A stretch of 64,000 nucleotides of DNA. It comes from Streptomyces sp. NRRL F-525 (GTDB taxonomy: Bacteria > Actinomycetota > Actinomycetes > Streptomycetales > Streptomycetaceae). Positions 49,901-57,490 of this stretch are shown here, in pieces. The first letter of the stretch is position 1. Each line of letters begins with the position of its first letter. Below the pieces are notes generated by a model, which ran no database searches, was not told where the DNA came from, and saw only the letters and a list, made by a program, of their open reading frames with translations. The DNA lies in contig NZ_JNXE01000037.1 in assembly GCF_000716605.1 (NCBI RefSeq), positions 1 to 64,000 of the forward strand. The letters are read 5' to 3'. Position numbers and translations under genes: made by a program.

Positions 49901-50803
49901 CTCGGCGCTGGAGAGGGCCTTGGCGGCGGCTTCCTTCGCTTCGCTGAGGACCTTCTCCGCCTCGAGCCGCGCCTCGCGCAGTGAGGTTTCGGCCTCGGCC
50001 ATGCGGGTCTCGGCGGCCCGGCTCAGCTCGGTGGCCTGACGTCGGGCGGAATCCGACTCGTTGACCGTGGAGCTGCGCAGCTGCTCGGCGTGGTCGGTGG
50101 CCTCCTGGGCCTGCGAGGACGCCGCGTTCAGCAGCCGCTCGGCGTCCGTGCGGGCGCGGCGCAGCAGCTGCTCGGCCTCCGCGCGGGCCGCCTCGGCGTC
50201 CATCTCCAGCCGCTGCCGGGCCTCGGTGGCGACGCGCTCGGCCTCGGCGCGGGCGGCGGCCAGCGCTTGCTCGGCCTCGGCGCGCGACTCGTCGACGAGA
50301 CGGCGGGCCTGCGACTCGGAGCGGGCGCGGAGCTGCTCGGCCCACGCCACGTTCTCGTTGACGTGCGACTCGACGGTCTGCCGGCGCTCGGCGAGCTCCT
50401 GGTCGAGCTGCTGGCGCCGGGTCACGGCCTCCGTGTGCAGCTCGGCCTGGAGGCGCGCGGCCTGCTCGGCGTGCTCCTGGAGGATGCGCTGGGTCTGCGC
50501 GCGGGCCTGGCTCAGCTCCCGCTCGGCGTCCTGCCGCAACTGGTCGGCCTGGACCTGGGCATTACGAAGCATCTGCTCGGCCTGATAGCCGATGTCACCG
50601 CCGTCGTAAGCCGGTCGGGACATGAGGGTGCGGCGCGCCTCGTGCAGCTTGGCGCGCAGCACCTCGACCTGGTAGCCGAGGTCCTCGGCATGCTGGATCG
50701 CCTTTTCCCGCTCGGTCTTCAGCCGCTCCATCTCGGCCTCGAACCGAGAGAGGTGGTCGACGTCAGCCGCCGGCTCTCGCTCCTGGCGTTCGTAGCCCCG
50801 CAC
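46955..50803 (-). CDS. scy: Polarised-growth scaffold protein Scy
   Basis: Scy organises the tip complex with DivIVA and FilP and controls where new hyphal tips form. The 1282-residue product begins RGYERQEREPAADVD, then a heptad coiled coil (EAEMERLKTEREKAIQHAEDLGYQ), and from about residue 90 a very long repetitive coiled coil of AEAERLRAEA-like units with hendecad spacing (51-residue periodicity is described for Scy). The C-terminus EISRVQDVLEALESFEAP is shared in style with FilP. GTG at 50803 matches the known start; the frame is open to ATG at 50857. The repetitiveness makes misassembly and length change plausible. Confidence 0.95.
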   Translation of the reverse strand: MRGYERQEREPAADVDHLSRFEAEMERLKTEREKAIQHAEDLGYQVEVLRAKLHEARRTLMSRPAYDGGDIGYQAEQMLRNAQVQADQLRQDAERELSQARAQTQRILQEHAEQAARLQAELHTEAVTRRQQLDQELAERRQTVESHVNENVAWAEQLRARSESQARRLVDESRAEAEQALAAARAEAERVATEARQRLEMDAEAARAEAEQLLRRARTDAERLLNAASSQAQEATDHAEQLRSSTVNESDSARRQATELSRAAETRMAEAETSLREARLEAEKVLSEAKEAAAKALSSAESANEQRTRTAKEQVARLVTEATKEAEATKSDAEQVVAEAQAKADKIVAEAEENARSLTAEETASQLAKAARTAEEVLDKASEDAKNTTKAATEEAERIRSEAEAEADRLRAQAHDIAEGLKGAAKDDTKEYRAKTVELQEEARRLRGEAEQLRADAVGEGERIRAEARREAVQQIEEAAKTAEELLSKARADADELRQTATTDSEKVRTEAIERATTLRRQAEETLDRTRKEAERHRAEVIEQSEGIKADAEQAARDLRDETERAIEARREEAAEGLTRLHTETEERLAAAEQALTDAREEAERIRREAAEETERLRGEAADRIRSLQAQAEAEADRLRNEAAADASASRAEGEAIAVRLRSEASAEAERLKTEAQDTADRVRAEAQAAAERLATEASETLAAAQEEAVRRRREAEELLGSAREEAGQERERAREQSEELLASARNRVEEAQSEAVRLVEEADRRATEMVSGAEQHAQQVRESVAGLHEQAQEEIAGIRSAAEHVADRTRREAQEEADRVRADAYSERERATEDANRVRRRAAEETDAAKALAERTVSDAIAEAERLRAESADHAQQARAQASDTIAQADQDAARARADAREDANRIRSDAATQADTLITEVTAEAERLQTETINEAERVRSEAVAKAEKLISDATGDAERLRAEAADTVGSAQQQSERIRSEAARLKANAEADAERVTSAAREESERTLDEARKEANKRRSEAAEQVDTLITETAAEADKLLSEAQQQAQKTTADAEAQADSMVGAARAEADRLVSEGTVEGNSRVEQARTDADELLVGARRDATAIRERSEELRDRITTEIENLHERARRESAETMKSAGDRCDALIKAAEEQLGKAQMKAKELVSEANSEAGKVRIAAVKKAEGLLKEAEQKKATLIREAEELKAEAIREARRTVEEGKRDLEVLVRRREDINAEISRVQDVLEALESFEAPTAAKDGGVKAAATAGATRSGGKSVEG

Positions 50804-51012
50804 TGCGCGGTCCCATCCGTCCCCTGGTCGCGGTTTACTCCAACGAGCGCCGTCCATCCACCGAACGGTGCTCCCGGGGAATGGTGTCAGATCAACGACG
50901 GAGCATGGGCTGCTGCCCGACGCTCGCCCCCCGAAACCCGGACCCCGGCATGCCGTTGCCCTGGTTGCGAGCGACGACCGACCCCAACCCTACCGGCCCA
51001 TATGTACGAGGG

Positions 51013-51453
51013 TCAGTGCTCAGGTGACTCAACAGGCGCCGAAGTGACCAGTTCTGTCAGTACGCCATGGCAATCCTTTGGGTGCAGGAACGTGATCCGT
51101 GACCCCATGGAACCGCGCCGGGGCTCCTCGTACAGAACGCGTACGCCCTTCCCGCGGATGTCCTCGGAGTCCGTGTCGACATCCGCCGTACCGAAGGCGA
51201 TGTGGTGGACCCCCTCCCCGTTCTTCGCCAGCCACTTCCCCACGGCGGAGTCCTCGCGGGTGGGTTCGAGGAGCTGGAGGTAGGAGGCGCCGCCGTCGTC
51301 CGTGTTGTTGATCTTCAACATGGCCTCGCGCACGCCCTGTTCCTCGTTGACCTCGGAGTGGAACACCTCGAAGCCGTACGTGGCCCGGTAGAACTCGACT
51401 GTCTTGTCGAGGTCGAAGCAGGCGATCCCGATGTGGTCGATTCGCGTCAGCAT
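51013..51453 (-). CDS. mce: Methylmalonyl-CoA epimerase
   Basis: The enzyme converts (2S)- to (2R)-methylmalonyl-CoA, linking propionyl-CoA carboxylase and the B12-dependent mutase. The 146-residue protein is of the VOC/glyoxalase fold; the metal ligands are H7 (RIDHIGIA), Q60 (SYLQLLEP), H83 or H84 (GVHHIAFG) and E134 (LTELV). The ATG at 51453 faces the thiolase gene across a 149-base divergent region. Methylmalonyl-CoA is also a polyketide precursor, so this gene touches secondary metabolism. Confidence 0.96.
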   Translation of the reverse strand: MLTRIDHIGIACFDLDKTVEFYRATYGFEVFHSEVNEEQGVREAMLKINNTDDGGASYLQLLEPTREDSAVGKWLAKNGEGVHHIAFGTADVDTDSEDIRGKGVRVLYEEPRRGSMGSRITFLHPKDCHGVLTELVTSAPVESPEH

Positions 51454-51602
51454 GTATGTAGTGCAGCGCTCGCGCGGTGGTTACGCAACGTGCGCGCGAT
51501 CACACCGACGGCCCGATGACGGGGTGGACTACCGCTCAGTACATTTCAAGTAAACCCTCGTTCACTCCTCAGCTGAAACACGCTGGAAGGGGATCGCACC
51601 TC

Positions 51603-52805
51603 ATGTCTGGAACGAACAGCACGACCTCGGTGATCGTCTCGGGCGCCCGGACGCCCATGGGACGCCTGCTGGGCTCCCTGAAGTCCTTCTCCGGCGCCGA
51701 TCTCGGCGGCTTCGCGATCAAGGCCGCCCTCGACCGTGCGGGTATCGGTGGCGACCAGGTCCAGTACGTGATCATGGGCCAGGTGCTCCAGGCCGGGGCA
51801 GGGCAGATCCCGGCACGCCAGGCCGCCGTCAAGGCGGGCATCCCCATGAGCGTCCCGGCGCTCACCATCAACAAGGTCTGCCTCTCGGGCCTCGACGCCA
51901 TCGCGCTCGCCGACCAGCTCATCCGTGCAGGTGAGTTCGACGTGATCGTCGCGGGCGGCCAGGAGTCCATGACCAACGCCCCCCACCTGCTCCCCAAGTC
52001 CCGCGAGGGCTACAAGTACGGCGCGATCGAGATGCTCGACGCGATGGCCTACGACGGCCTGACCGACGCCTTCGAGAACATCGCGATGGGCGAGTCCACG
52101 GAGAAGCACAACACGCGCCTGGGCATCCAGCGCCCCGAGCAGGACGAGATCGCCGCCCTGTCCCACCAGCGGGCCGCGGCCGCGCAGCAGAACGGCGTCT
52201 TCGAGGCCGAGATCACCCCGGTCGAGATCCCGCAGCGCAAGGGCGACGCGGTCGTCTTCAGCAAGGACGAGGGCATCCGCGCGGAGACCACGGTCGAGTC
52301 GCTGGGCAAGCTGCGTCCGGCGTTCACGAAGGACGGCACGATCACCGCCGGTTCCGCCTCGCAGATCTCGGACGGTGCGGCGGCCGTGGTCGTGATGAGC
52401 AAGACCAAGGCGCAGGAGCTGGGCCTGGAGTGGATCGCCGAGATCGGCGCCCACGGAAATGTGGCGGGACCCGACAACTCCCTCCAGTCGCAGCCCTCGA
52501 ACGCGATCCTGCACGCCCTCAAGAAGGAGGGCCTGGAAGTCGAGAACCTCGACCTGATCGAGATCAACGAGGCCTTCGCCGCCGTAGCGGTCCAGTCAAT
52601 GAAGGACCTCGGGGTGTCCACGGAAAAGGTGAACGTCAACGGCGGCGCCATCGCCCTGGGCCACCCCATCGGCATGTCCGGCGCCCGGCTCGTCCTGCAC
52701 CTGGCCCTGGAGCTCAAGCGGCGCGGCGGCGGGGTCGGCGCGGCGGCACTGTGCGGCGGCGGCGGTCAGGGTGACGCGCTGATCGTGCGGGTACCCAAGG
52801 CCTGA
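51603..52805 (+). CDS. Acetyl-CoA C-acetyltransferase (thiolase)
   Basis: The enzyme condenses or cleaves acetoacetyl-CoA. The 400-residue product has nucleophile C93 in TINKVCLSG, the glycine-rich [13 protein letters not shown], the histidine in [12 protein letters not shown] and the second cysteine in [12 protein letters not shown], in the usual order. The ATG at 51603 has GGAAGGGGA upstream; the frame is open to 51477 without support. It is followed after 33 bases by meaB, probably in one operon. Together with the dehydrogenase at 32471 it could form acetoacetyl-CoA and hydroxybutyryl-CoA for the ethylmalonyl-CoA route. Confidence 0.95.
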   Translation: MSGTNSTTSVIVSGARTPMGRLLGSLKSFSGADLGGFAIKAALDRAGIGGDQVQYVIMGQVLQAGAGQIPARQAAVKAGIPMSVPALTINKVCLSGLDAIALADQLIRAGEFDVIVAGGQESMTNAPHLLPKSREGYKYGAIEMLDAMAYDGLTDAFENIAMGESTEKHNTRLGIQRPEQDEIAALSHQRAAAAQQNGVFEAEITPVEIPQRKGDAVVFSKDEGIRAETTVESLGKLRPAFTKDGTITAGSASQISDGAAAVVVMSKTKAQELGLEWIAEIGAHGNVAGPDNSLQSQPSNAILHALKKEGLEVENLDLIEINEAFAAVAVQSMKDLGVSTEKVNVNGGAIALGHPIGMSGARLVLHLALELKRRGGGVGAAALCGGGGQGDALIVRVPKA

Positions 52806-52838
52806 GCCCGTACATACGTCGCTAGGAATGGAGCTGTG

Positions 52839-53795
52839 ATGCAGGACGTCGCCTCGCTGGTGGCCCAGGCCAGGGAAGGCCGGCCGCGGGCCGTGGCCCG
52901 GCTGATCTCCCTGGTGGAGGGGGCGTCCCCCCAACTCCGGGAGGTCATGGCGACCCTCGCACCGCTGACCGGCGGGGCCTACGTCGTCGGCCTCACCGGA
53001 TCGCCGGGCGTGGGCAAGTCGACATCCACGTCCGCGCTGGTCACGGCGTACCGCAAGCAGGGCAGGCGGGTCGGCGTCCTGGCCGTCGACCCGTCCTCGC
53101 CGTTCTCGGGCGGCGCCCTGCTCGGCGACCGCGTCCGCATGTCGGACCACTCCTCCGACCCCGGCGTCTACATCCGCTCGATGGCCACCCGCGGCCACCT
53201 CGGCGGCCTCGCCTGGTCGGCCCCGCAGGCGATCCGCGTCCTGGACGCGGCGGGCTGCGACGTGATCCTGGTCGAGACGGTCGGGGTGGGCCAGTCGGAG
53301 GTCGAGATCGCCTCCCAGGCGGACACGTCGGTCGTCCTCCTGGCCCCCGGGATGGGCGACGGCATCCAGGCGGCCAAGGCCGGAATCCTGGAGATCGGCG
53401 ACGTCTACGTCGTCAACAAGGCCGACCGCGACGGCGCCGACGCGACCGCCCGCGAGCTGAACCACATGCTGGGCCTCGGCGAGTCCCGTGGCCCCGGCGA
53501 CTGGCGCCCCCCGATCGTCAAGACGGTCGCCTCCCGCTCCGAGGGCATCGACGAGGTCGTGGAGGCGCTGGAGAAGCACCGGGCGTGGATGGAGGAGCAC
53601 GGCGTCCTCGCGGAGCGCCGAACGGCCCGCGCCGCCCGCGAGGTGGAGACGATCGCGGTGACGGCCCTGCGCGCCCGCATCGGTGACCTGCACGGGGACC
53701 GACGGATCGGGGTTCTCGCCGAGCGGGTCGTGGCGGGGGAGTTGGACCCGTACCGGGCGGCGGACGAACTGATCGCGGGCATCACGGAGGGATGA
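52839..53795 (+). CDS. meaB: Methylmalonyl-CoA mutase GTPase chaperone MeaB
   Basis: MeaB protects and reloads the adenosylcobalamin-dependent mutase using GTP. The 318-residue protein has the G1 motif GSPGVGKST (K60), G2/switch region VDPSSPFSGGALLGDRVRM, G3 ETVGVGQSE and G4 NKAD in VVNKADRDG. The C-terminal dimerisation arm ends ELIAGITEG. GTG at 52836 and ATG at 52839 are adjacent; ATG with GGAG 6 bases upstream is chosen. Its partner mutase is not in the window, but the epimerase and a cobalamin adenosyltransferase are. Confidence 0.96.
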   Translation: MQDVASLVAQAREGRPRAVARLISLVEGASPQLREVMATLAPLTGGAYVVGLTGSPGVGKSTSTSALVTAYRKQGRRVGVLAVDPSSPFSGGALLGDRVRMSDHSSDPGVYIRSMATRGHLGGLAWSAPQAIRVLDAAGCDVILVETVGVGQSEVEIASQADTSVVLLAPGMGDGIQAAKAGILEIGDVYVVNKADRDGADATARELNHMLGLGESRGPGDWRPPIVKTVASRSEGIDEVVEALEKHRAWMEEHGVLAERRTARAAREVETIAVTALRARIGDLHGDRRIGVLAERVVAGELDPYRAADELIAGITEG

Positions 53796-53851
53796 TCGCG
53801 GGGGCCACGGACAGCCAACTCGATGGTCAACACCCGTGTCCCGTTGGTACG

Positions 53852-53881
53852 TTGACCGTGTGTTCCTCCTCTTGGCATAGG
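53852..53881 (+). promoter_or_regulatory. Candidate promoter of the second MFS gene
   Basis: TTGACC (53852-53857) and CATAGG (53876-53881) are separated by 18 bases, about 98 bases before the MFS start. The -35 is good and the -10 only fair. Confidence 0.4.
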
Positions 53882-53978
53882 GCCCGCCCCGGCCCGCGCA
53901 CGGCAGACGACAGTCGCATCGCCGTCGCGCGGCCCACAGGCGTCCCCTTCTCCTGCCTCCAGTTGAGGAACTTCTCGC

Positions 53979-55211
53979 ATGTCCGCGTCTTCTTCCACGC
54001 CGGCTCCGGCGTGCCCTTCGTATGCCGCCGTACTCCAAGTCCCGTACGCCCGCCGCACGTTCGCGGCCGCGCTCGTAGGCCGTCTGTCGTACGGCATGGT
54101 CTCCCCGGCGGTCCTGCTCGCGGTCGTCCGCGCCACCGGCTCCTACGCCGCCGCCGGCACGATCATGGCCGTCTTCGGCACCGCGACCGTCCTCCTCCTG
54201 CCCCTGCGCGCCGCCCTGGTCGACCGCCACGGCCCGCGCCGCGCCCTCCTCCCCATGGCGATGCTCTACGGCGGTCTCCTGTGCGTCCTCGCGGCGGTGA
54301 GCTGGAGCCCCGGGACGCCGGAGGTGGTGCTCGGCGCGGTGGCCGCGCTGACGGGCATGTGCGCGCCCCCGCTGGGACCCACGATGCGCTCCGTGTGGGC
54401 CGAACTCGTCGGTGACCGTGGGTTGTTGCAGCGCGCGTACAGCCTCGACGGTGTCGCGGAGGAACTCCTGTACGTCGTCGGCCCGTTGGCCGTCGGCGGC
54501 GTGCTCAGTTTCGCTCCACCGGCTGCGGGGGTGCTGCTCAGCGCGGCCCTCATCGTGACCGGGACGATCGCGTTCGTCCTGTCACCGGCGCTGTCGGGTG
54601 TGCGTGTATCGGCAGGCGCGGGGCGGGGGTTGAGGCCGGCGCGGGTTCGTGGGCTGCTCGGTCCGGTGGTCGTGGCCGGGGGGATGGGGCTCGCGTTGAG
54701 TGCGGTCTATCTGCTGGTGATGGCGTTCGTGGAGCAGCGGGGGTACGGCGATGACGTGGTGCCGTGGGTGTTGGCGGCGTTGTCGGCGGGCAGTGCGGTG
54801 GGTGGGCTTCTGAACGGGGCGGTCAACTGGCGTGTGGCTGCGCGGGTTCGGTTGTCCGGGGCCGCGTTGGGGCTTGGGGTGGCGTTGGCTGCGGCCGGTT
54901 TTGCCTCGGGGGTGTGGTCGCTCACCGTGGCGGTTGGGTGTGCGGGTCTCTTTGTGGCGCCGGCGTTGACGACTGCGTATCTGCTCGCCGATGAGGTGGC
55001 TTCGCCGGAGGTGCGGACGCAGGTGGGGGCGTGGGTCAACATGGCGGTGAACGCGGGGAGTTCGGGTGGGTCGGTGGTGACGGGGCTGCTTGTGGGGCGG
55101 GTGCCGTTGGGGGTTTGTTTCGTGGTTGCCGGGGTGGTGGCTGGGGGTGCGGGGGTCGTGTCTTGGCTGCCGGCTCGTGGTGGCTGGTCGCGCAGTTCCC
55201 CGCGCCCCTAA
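53979..55211 (+). CDS. MFS transporter
   Basis: The 410-residue protein has about 12 membrane segments with the motif-A-like loop DRHGPRRALLP after helix 2, and a second half starting near residue 210. It belongs to a streptomycete MFS group without known substrate. The ATG at 53979 has GAGGAAC about 9 bases upstream. From about base 54600 the third codon positions change from C-rich to G-rich. The last 10 codons (GGWSRSSPRP) and the stop codon come from the dispersed repeat at 55180-55210, so the gene end was probably extended or cut by that repeat. Confidence 0.88.
   Translation: MSASSSTPAPACPSYAAVLQVPYARRTFAAALVGRLSYGMVSPAVLLAVVRATGSYAAAGTIMAVFGTATVLLLPLRAALVDRHGPRRALLPMAMLYGGLLCVLAAVSWSPGTPEVVLGAVAALTGMCAPPLGPTMRSVWAELVGDRGLLQRAYSLDGVAEELLYVVGPLAVGGVLSFAPPAAGVLLSAALIVTGTIAFVLSPALSGVRVSAGAGRGLRPARVRGLLGPVVVAGGMGLALSAVYLLVMAFVEQRGYGDDVVPWVLAALSAGSAVGGLLNGAVNWRVAARVRLSGAALGLGVALAAAGFASGVWSLTVAVGCAGLFVAPALTTAYLLADEVASPEVRTQVGAWVNMAVNAGSSGGSVVTGLLVGRVPLGVCFVVAGVVAGGAGVVSWLPARGGWSRSSPRP
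55180..55210 (-). repeat. Dispersed streptomycete 3'-end repeat, copy 2
   Basis: This is the exact reverse complement of 11694-11724. It forms the last codons of the MFS gene and two bases of its stop codon. The copies are oppositely oriented relative to their upstream genes. Confidence 0.8.
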
Positions 55212-55275
55212 AAGCAGGGCGTTGTCGTGCCCCGGCATTGCAGGTCCCGGGCGGTTGCCATGCAGCCGTCCGGGA

Positions 55276-55375
55276 CCTCTCCAGCGCAGGTGGCCAATAT
55301 TCAGCCGGCCCGTCCCTGCCTCTCCACCGCAGGTCGGCGCAATCCGGTCCGTCCGGTGCCTCTCCAACGCAGGGC
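55276..55375. repeat. Three imperfect tandem repeats
   Basis: CCTCTCCAnCGCAGG starts at 55276, 55319 and 55359 (43 and 40 bases apart). Units 1 and 3 also share CAATATTCAGCC, which is AT-rich for this genome, and all end near GTCCGTCC/CCCGTCCGG. They fill the convergent gap between the MFS and MarR genes. I recall similar units next to streptomycete gene ends. Confidence 0.75.
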
Positions 55376-55433
55376 GGCAATATTCAGCCCGTCCGGCGTT
55401 TGAGGACGAGGCCCCTTTAGGGCCGATGGGGGT

Positions 55434-55452
55434 CTGGGGGCGGAGCCCCCAG
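55434..55452. terminator. Hairpin between the MFS and MarR genes
   Basis: CTGGGGG (55434-55440) and CCCCCAG (55446-55452) close the loop CGGAG, 23 bases after the MarR stop codon on its strand. A weaker GGCCC/GGGCC pair lies at about 55411-55424. Confidence 0.75.
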
Positions 55453-55475
55453 AACGGCCTCGGCGCGACGGACGG

Positions 55476-55952
55476 TCAGGGGCGTCCCCGTTGGCCCCTC
55501 AGGTGTTCCGCGATCGGCTTCAGCGTGCTGCTGAGGTCCGACAGGCCATCGGGGCTGACGAGGTCGATGAAGTGGCGGCGTACGGAGGCGACATGGTGGG
55601 GCGCGACCTTCTTCATCGTCTCCAGGCCGTGGTCCGTCAGCACCGCGTACAGGCCCCGGCGGTCCGACTCGCAGTTCTCCCGGCGGACCAGATCCGCGTT
55701 CTCCATGCGGGTGATCTGGTGCGATAGGCGGCTCTTGGACTGGAGCGTGGCGGCCGCGAGGTCGCTCATCCGCAGCCGTACGTCCTCCGCCTCGGAGAGG
55801 TTCACCAGGATCTCGTAGTCGTTCATCGTCAGGCCGAACGGCTGCAGGTCCTTCTCGAGTTGGTACGTCAGCAGCCTGTTGACCTCCAGATGGGTGCGCC
55901 AGGCGCACTGCTCCTCATCGGTCAGCCAGCGCGTGGCCGTCTCGGTCTCCAT
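55476..55952 (-). CDS. MarR-family transcriptional regulator
   Basis: The 158-residue winged-helix protein has LTMNDYEILVNLSEAED before the recognition region, LRMSDLAAATLQSKSRLSHQITRME as helix-turn-helix, and RRENCESDRRGLYAVLTDHG as wing. The single Cys (C90 region, RRENCESDRRG) might be redox-sensitive, but this is speculative. The ATG at 55952 has no ribosome site; TAGGTAGACT lies 10-19 bases upstream on the minus strand and could be a -10 box of a leaderless mRNA. Targets unknown. Confidence 0.88.
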   Translation of the reverse strand: METETATRWLTDEEQCAWRTHLEVNRLLTYQLEKDLQPFGLTMNDYEILVNLSEAEDVRLRMSDLAAATLQSKSRLSHQITRMENADLVRRENCESDRRGLYAVLTDHGLETMKKVAPHHVASVRRHFIDLVSPDGLSDLSSTLKPIAEHLRGQRGRP

Positions 55953-56044
55953 GAATGAAGTCTACCTAAAATGTTGAAAGGCGAACTAGTGAGGGTGGCG
56001 TGACGGCGCGCACACGTTCGACGTCACACTCCGCAGACTACCGC

Positions 56045-56842
56045 TCACAGCCCGAAGCGACGCTGGAGGTCCCCCAGCTGTCCGGGAAGGCGCGGTGCGC
56101 CCGCTTGCTGTGCGGGGCCTGTGGGGACCCCGCCCCCGCCCGGTACCCCCGGCTCGTGCGGCACAACCCCTGTGGCCTGCTCGGGCATCAGGTTCTCCGA
56201 CGACTGGAGCAGCACCGTGCCCGCCCCGACGAACTCGAACTGGTGCTCCTCCCCGGAGGCCCCGCCGATGCCCGTCATCGCACGTAGACCGCCCATCAGG
56301 CCGGTCATGTACGCGTGGTCGTAGTGATGGCAGGGGGAGGGGCAGTCGGCCCAGCCGACGAGGGCCTGCGGATCCACCCGGATCGGGGGTTCCACGAACA
56401 CCACCGGGCCGCTCGACGCGGCCACGATCTTGCCCGTTCCGATGAGTGTCAGAAACCCGGGAACAATCGACTGCTTGAGAGCGAGACTTGGCTGAAAAGC
56501 GAGCAGGTTGCCCGAGCGAATGGTCATGTTGGCGTCTTCGAGGTCGTACGCGTTGACGTCGAAGGCCCGGTCGGCGAGCAGCATCTTGCCCGAGCCGTCC
56601 GCCACGACCCAGTCGCTCGCGTGCAGAGGCGAATGGAACGACGTACGGACAAGTCGGTCGAGTCGCCCGTGCCCGATGCCGTTGAACTCCATCGAGCCGT
56701 AGTAGGCGATCATCTTCCCCTTCTGCAGGAACCACTGGCTCCCCTTGAGCTCCACGCAGAAGGTGTACTTGTTGACGTTGTCGTCGACCGGGAGGGTCAT
56801 CGGGTCGTAGATCGTGGGGCCCGATCCCGCGTACTGGCTCAC
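56045..56842 (-). CDS. AIM24-family protein, third of three
   Basis: The 265-residue protein has the AIM24/TRAP-like beta-sandwich pattern (FCVELKGSQWFLQKGKMIAYYG, then VVADGSGKMLLAD and SGNLLAFQPSLAL). Unlike its two paralogues it has a Cys/His cluster (WADCPSPCHHYDHAYMTG) near residue 180 and a Pro/Gly-rich tail. The start GTG at 56842 overlaps the previous gene's stop (GTGA) and has GAGGAG 5 bases upstream. AIM24 was named in yeast for mitochondrial inheritance; the bacterial role is unknown. Confidence 0.85.
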   Translation of the reverse strand: MSQYAGSGPTIYDPMTLPVDDNVNKYTFCVELKGSQWFLQKGKMIAYYGSMEFNGIGHGRLDRLVRTSFHSPLHASDWVVADGSGKMLLADRAFDVNAYDLEDANMTIRSGNLLAFQPSLALKQSIVPGFLTLIGTGKIVAASSGPVVFVEPPIRVDPQALVGWADCPSPCHHYDHAYMTGLMGGLRAMTGIGGASGEEHQFEFVGAGTVLLQSSENLMPEQATGVVPHEPGVPGGGGVPTGPAQQAGAPRLPGQLGDLQRRFGL

Positions 56843-57489
56843 AGCTTCTCCTCGGACGCCTGGACGTACACCGCGCCGTTGCCGCTCAGCTCCAGCTGGA
56901 ACGCCTCGCCGGAGCCCCGGCCCACCATGTCGCGCCAACCGAGCGCCGCGGACAGCTTGTTGCGTACGTCGCCGTGGTGGGCGACGTAGGCCTGCGGGTC
57001 GACGTGGACGGGTCTGCCGGGGGTGATCGGGACCTCGAAGACGCCGCCGTGGGCCATCACGGCGACCGCGCCCTGACCCTGGAGGGTGGTCGTGAACAGG
57101 CCCTGGCCGGTGACCTGGCCGCGGACCATGCCCATCACGCCGCCCTGCGAGCCCATGAACATCGTGCCCTGCTGGAGGGTGCCCTCGAAGGCGAGCAGGC
57201 GGTCAGCCTCCACGTAGAGGGTGTCTCCGGTGAGGTTGATGATCTGGATGTGGTGGCCGCCGTGACCGAACATCACGGTGCCGCTGCCCTCGACGGTCAT
57301 CAGGGGGGTCGCCTCGTTCGCCACCCGGCGTCCGAGCATCGACATCACACCGCCCTGGCCGCCCTGGATGTTCGGGGTGAAGGAGACGTCGCCCTTGTAG
57401 GCGAGCATCGCGCCGCGCTGACTGAACAGCCGCTGGCCCGGCACGACCGTGGCCTGGATCATCTTCGAGTTGATCTCGGTGAACGCCAT
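56839..57489 (-). CDS. AIM24-family protein, second of three
   Basis: The 216-residue protein has the same fold pattern: QRGAMLAYKGDVSF, GGVMSMLGRRV, LMTVEGSGTVMFGHGG, LYVEADRLLAFEG and GLFTTTLQGQGAVAVMAHGG, and the PVHVDPQAYVAHHGDV ending stretch shared with both neighbours. It begins one base after the upstream gene's stop and overlaps the downstream start by 4 bases, so all three are translated together. Confidence 0.87.
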   Translation of the reverse strand: MAFTEINSKMIQATVVPGQRLFSQRGAMLAYKGDVSFTPNIQGGQGGVMSMLGRRVANEATPLMTVEGSGTVMFGHGGHHIQIINLTGDTLYVEADRLLAFEGTLQQGTMFMGSQGGVMGMVRGQVTGQGLFTTTLQGQGAVAVMAHGGVFEVPITPGRPVHVDPQAYVAHHGDVRNKLSAALGWRDMVGRGSGEAFQLELSGNGAVYVQASEEKL

Positions 57490-57490
57490 G

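Noticed and set aside
48179..49984. A 601-codon plus-strand frame rich in Leu and Gly opposite scy
   Set aside because: It is the complement of the repeated Ala/Glu/Arg codons of the Scy coiled coil; the apparent repeats come from scy.
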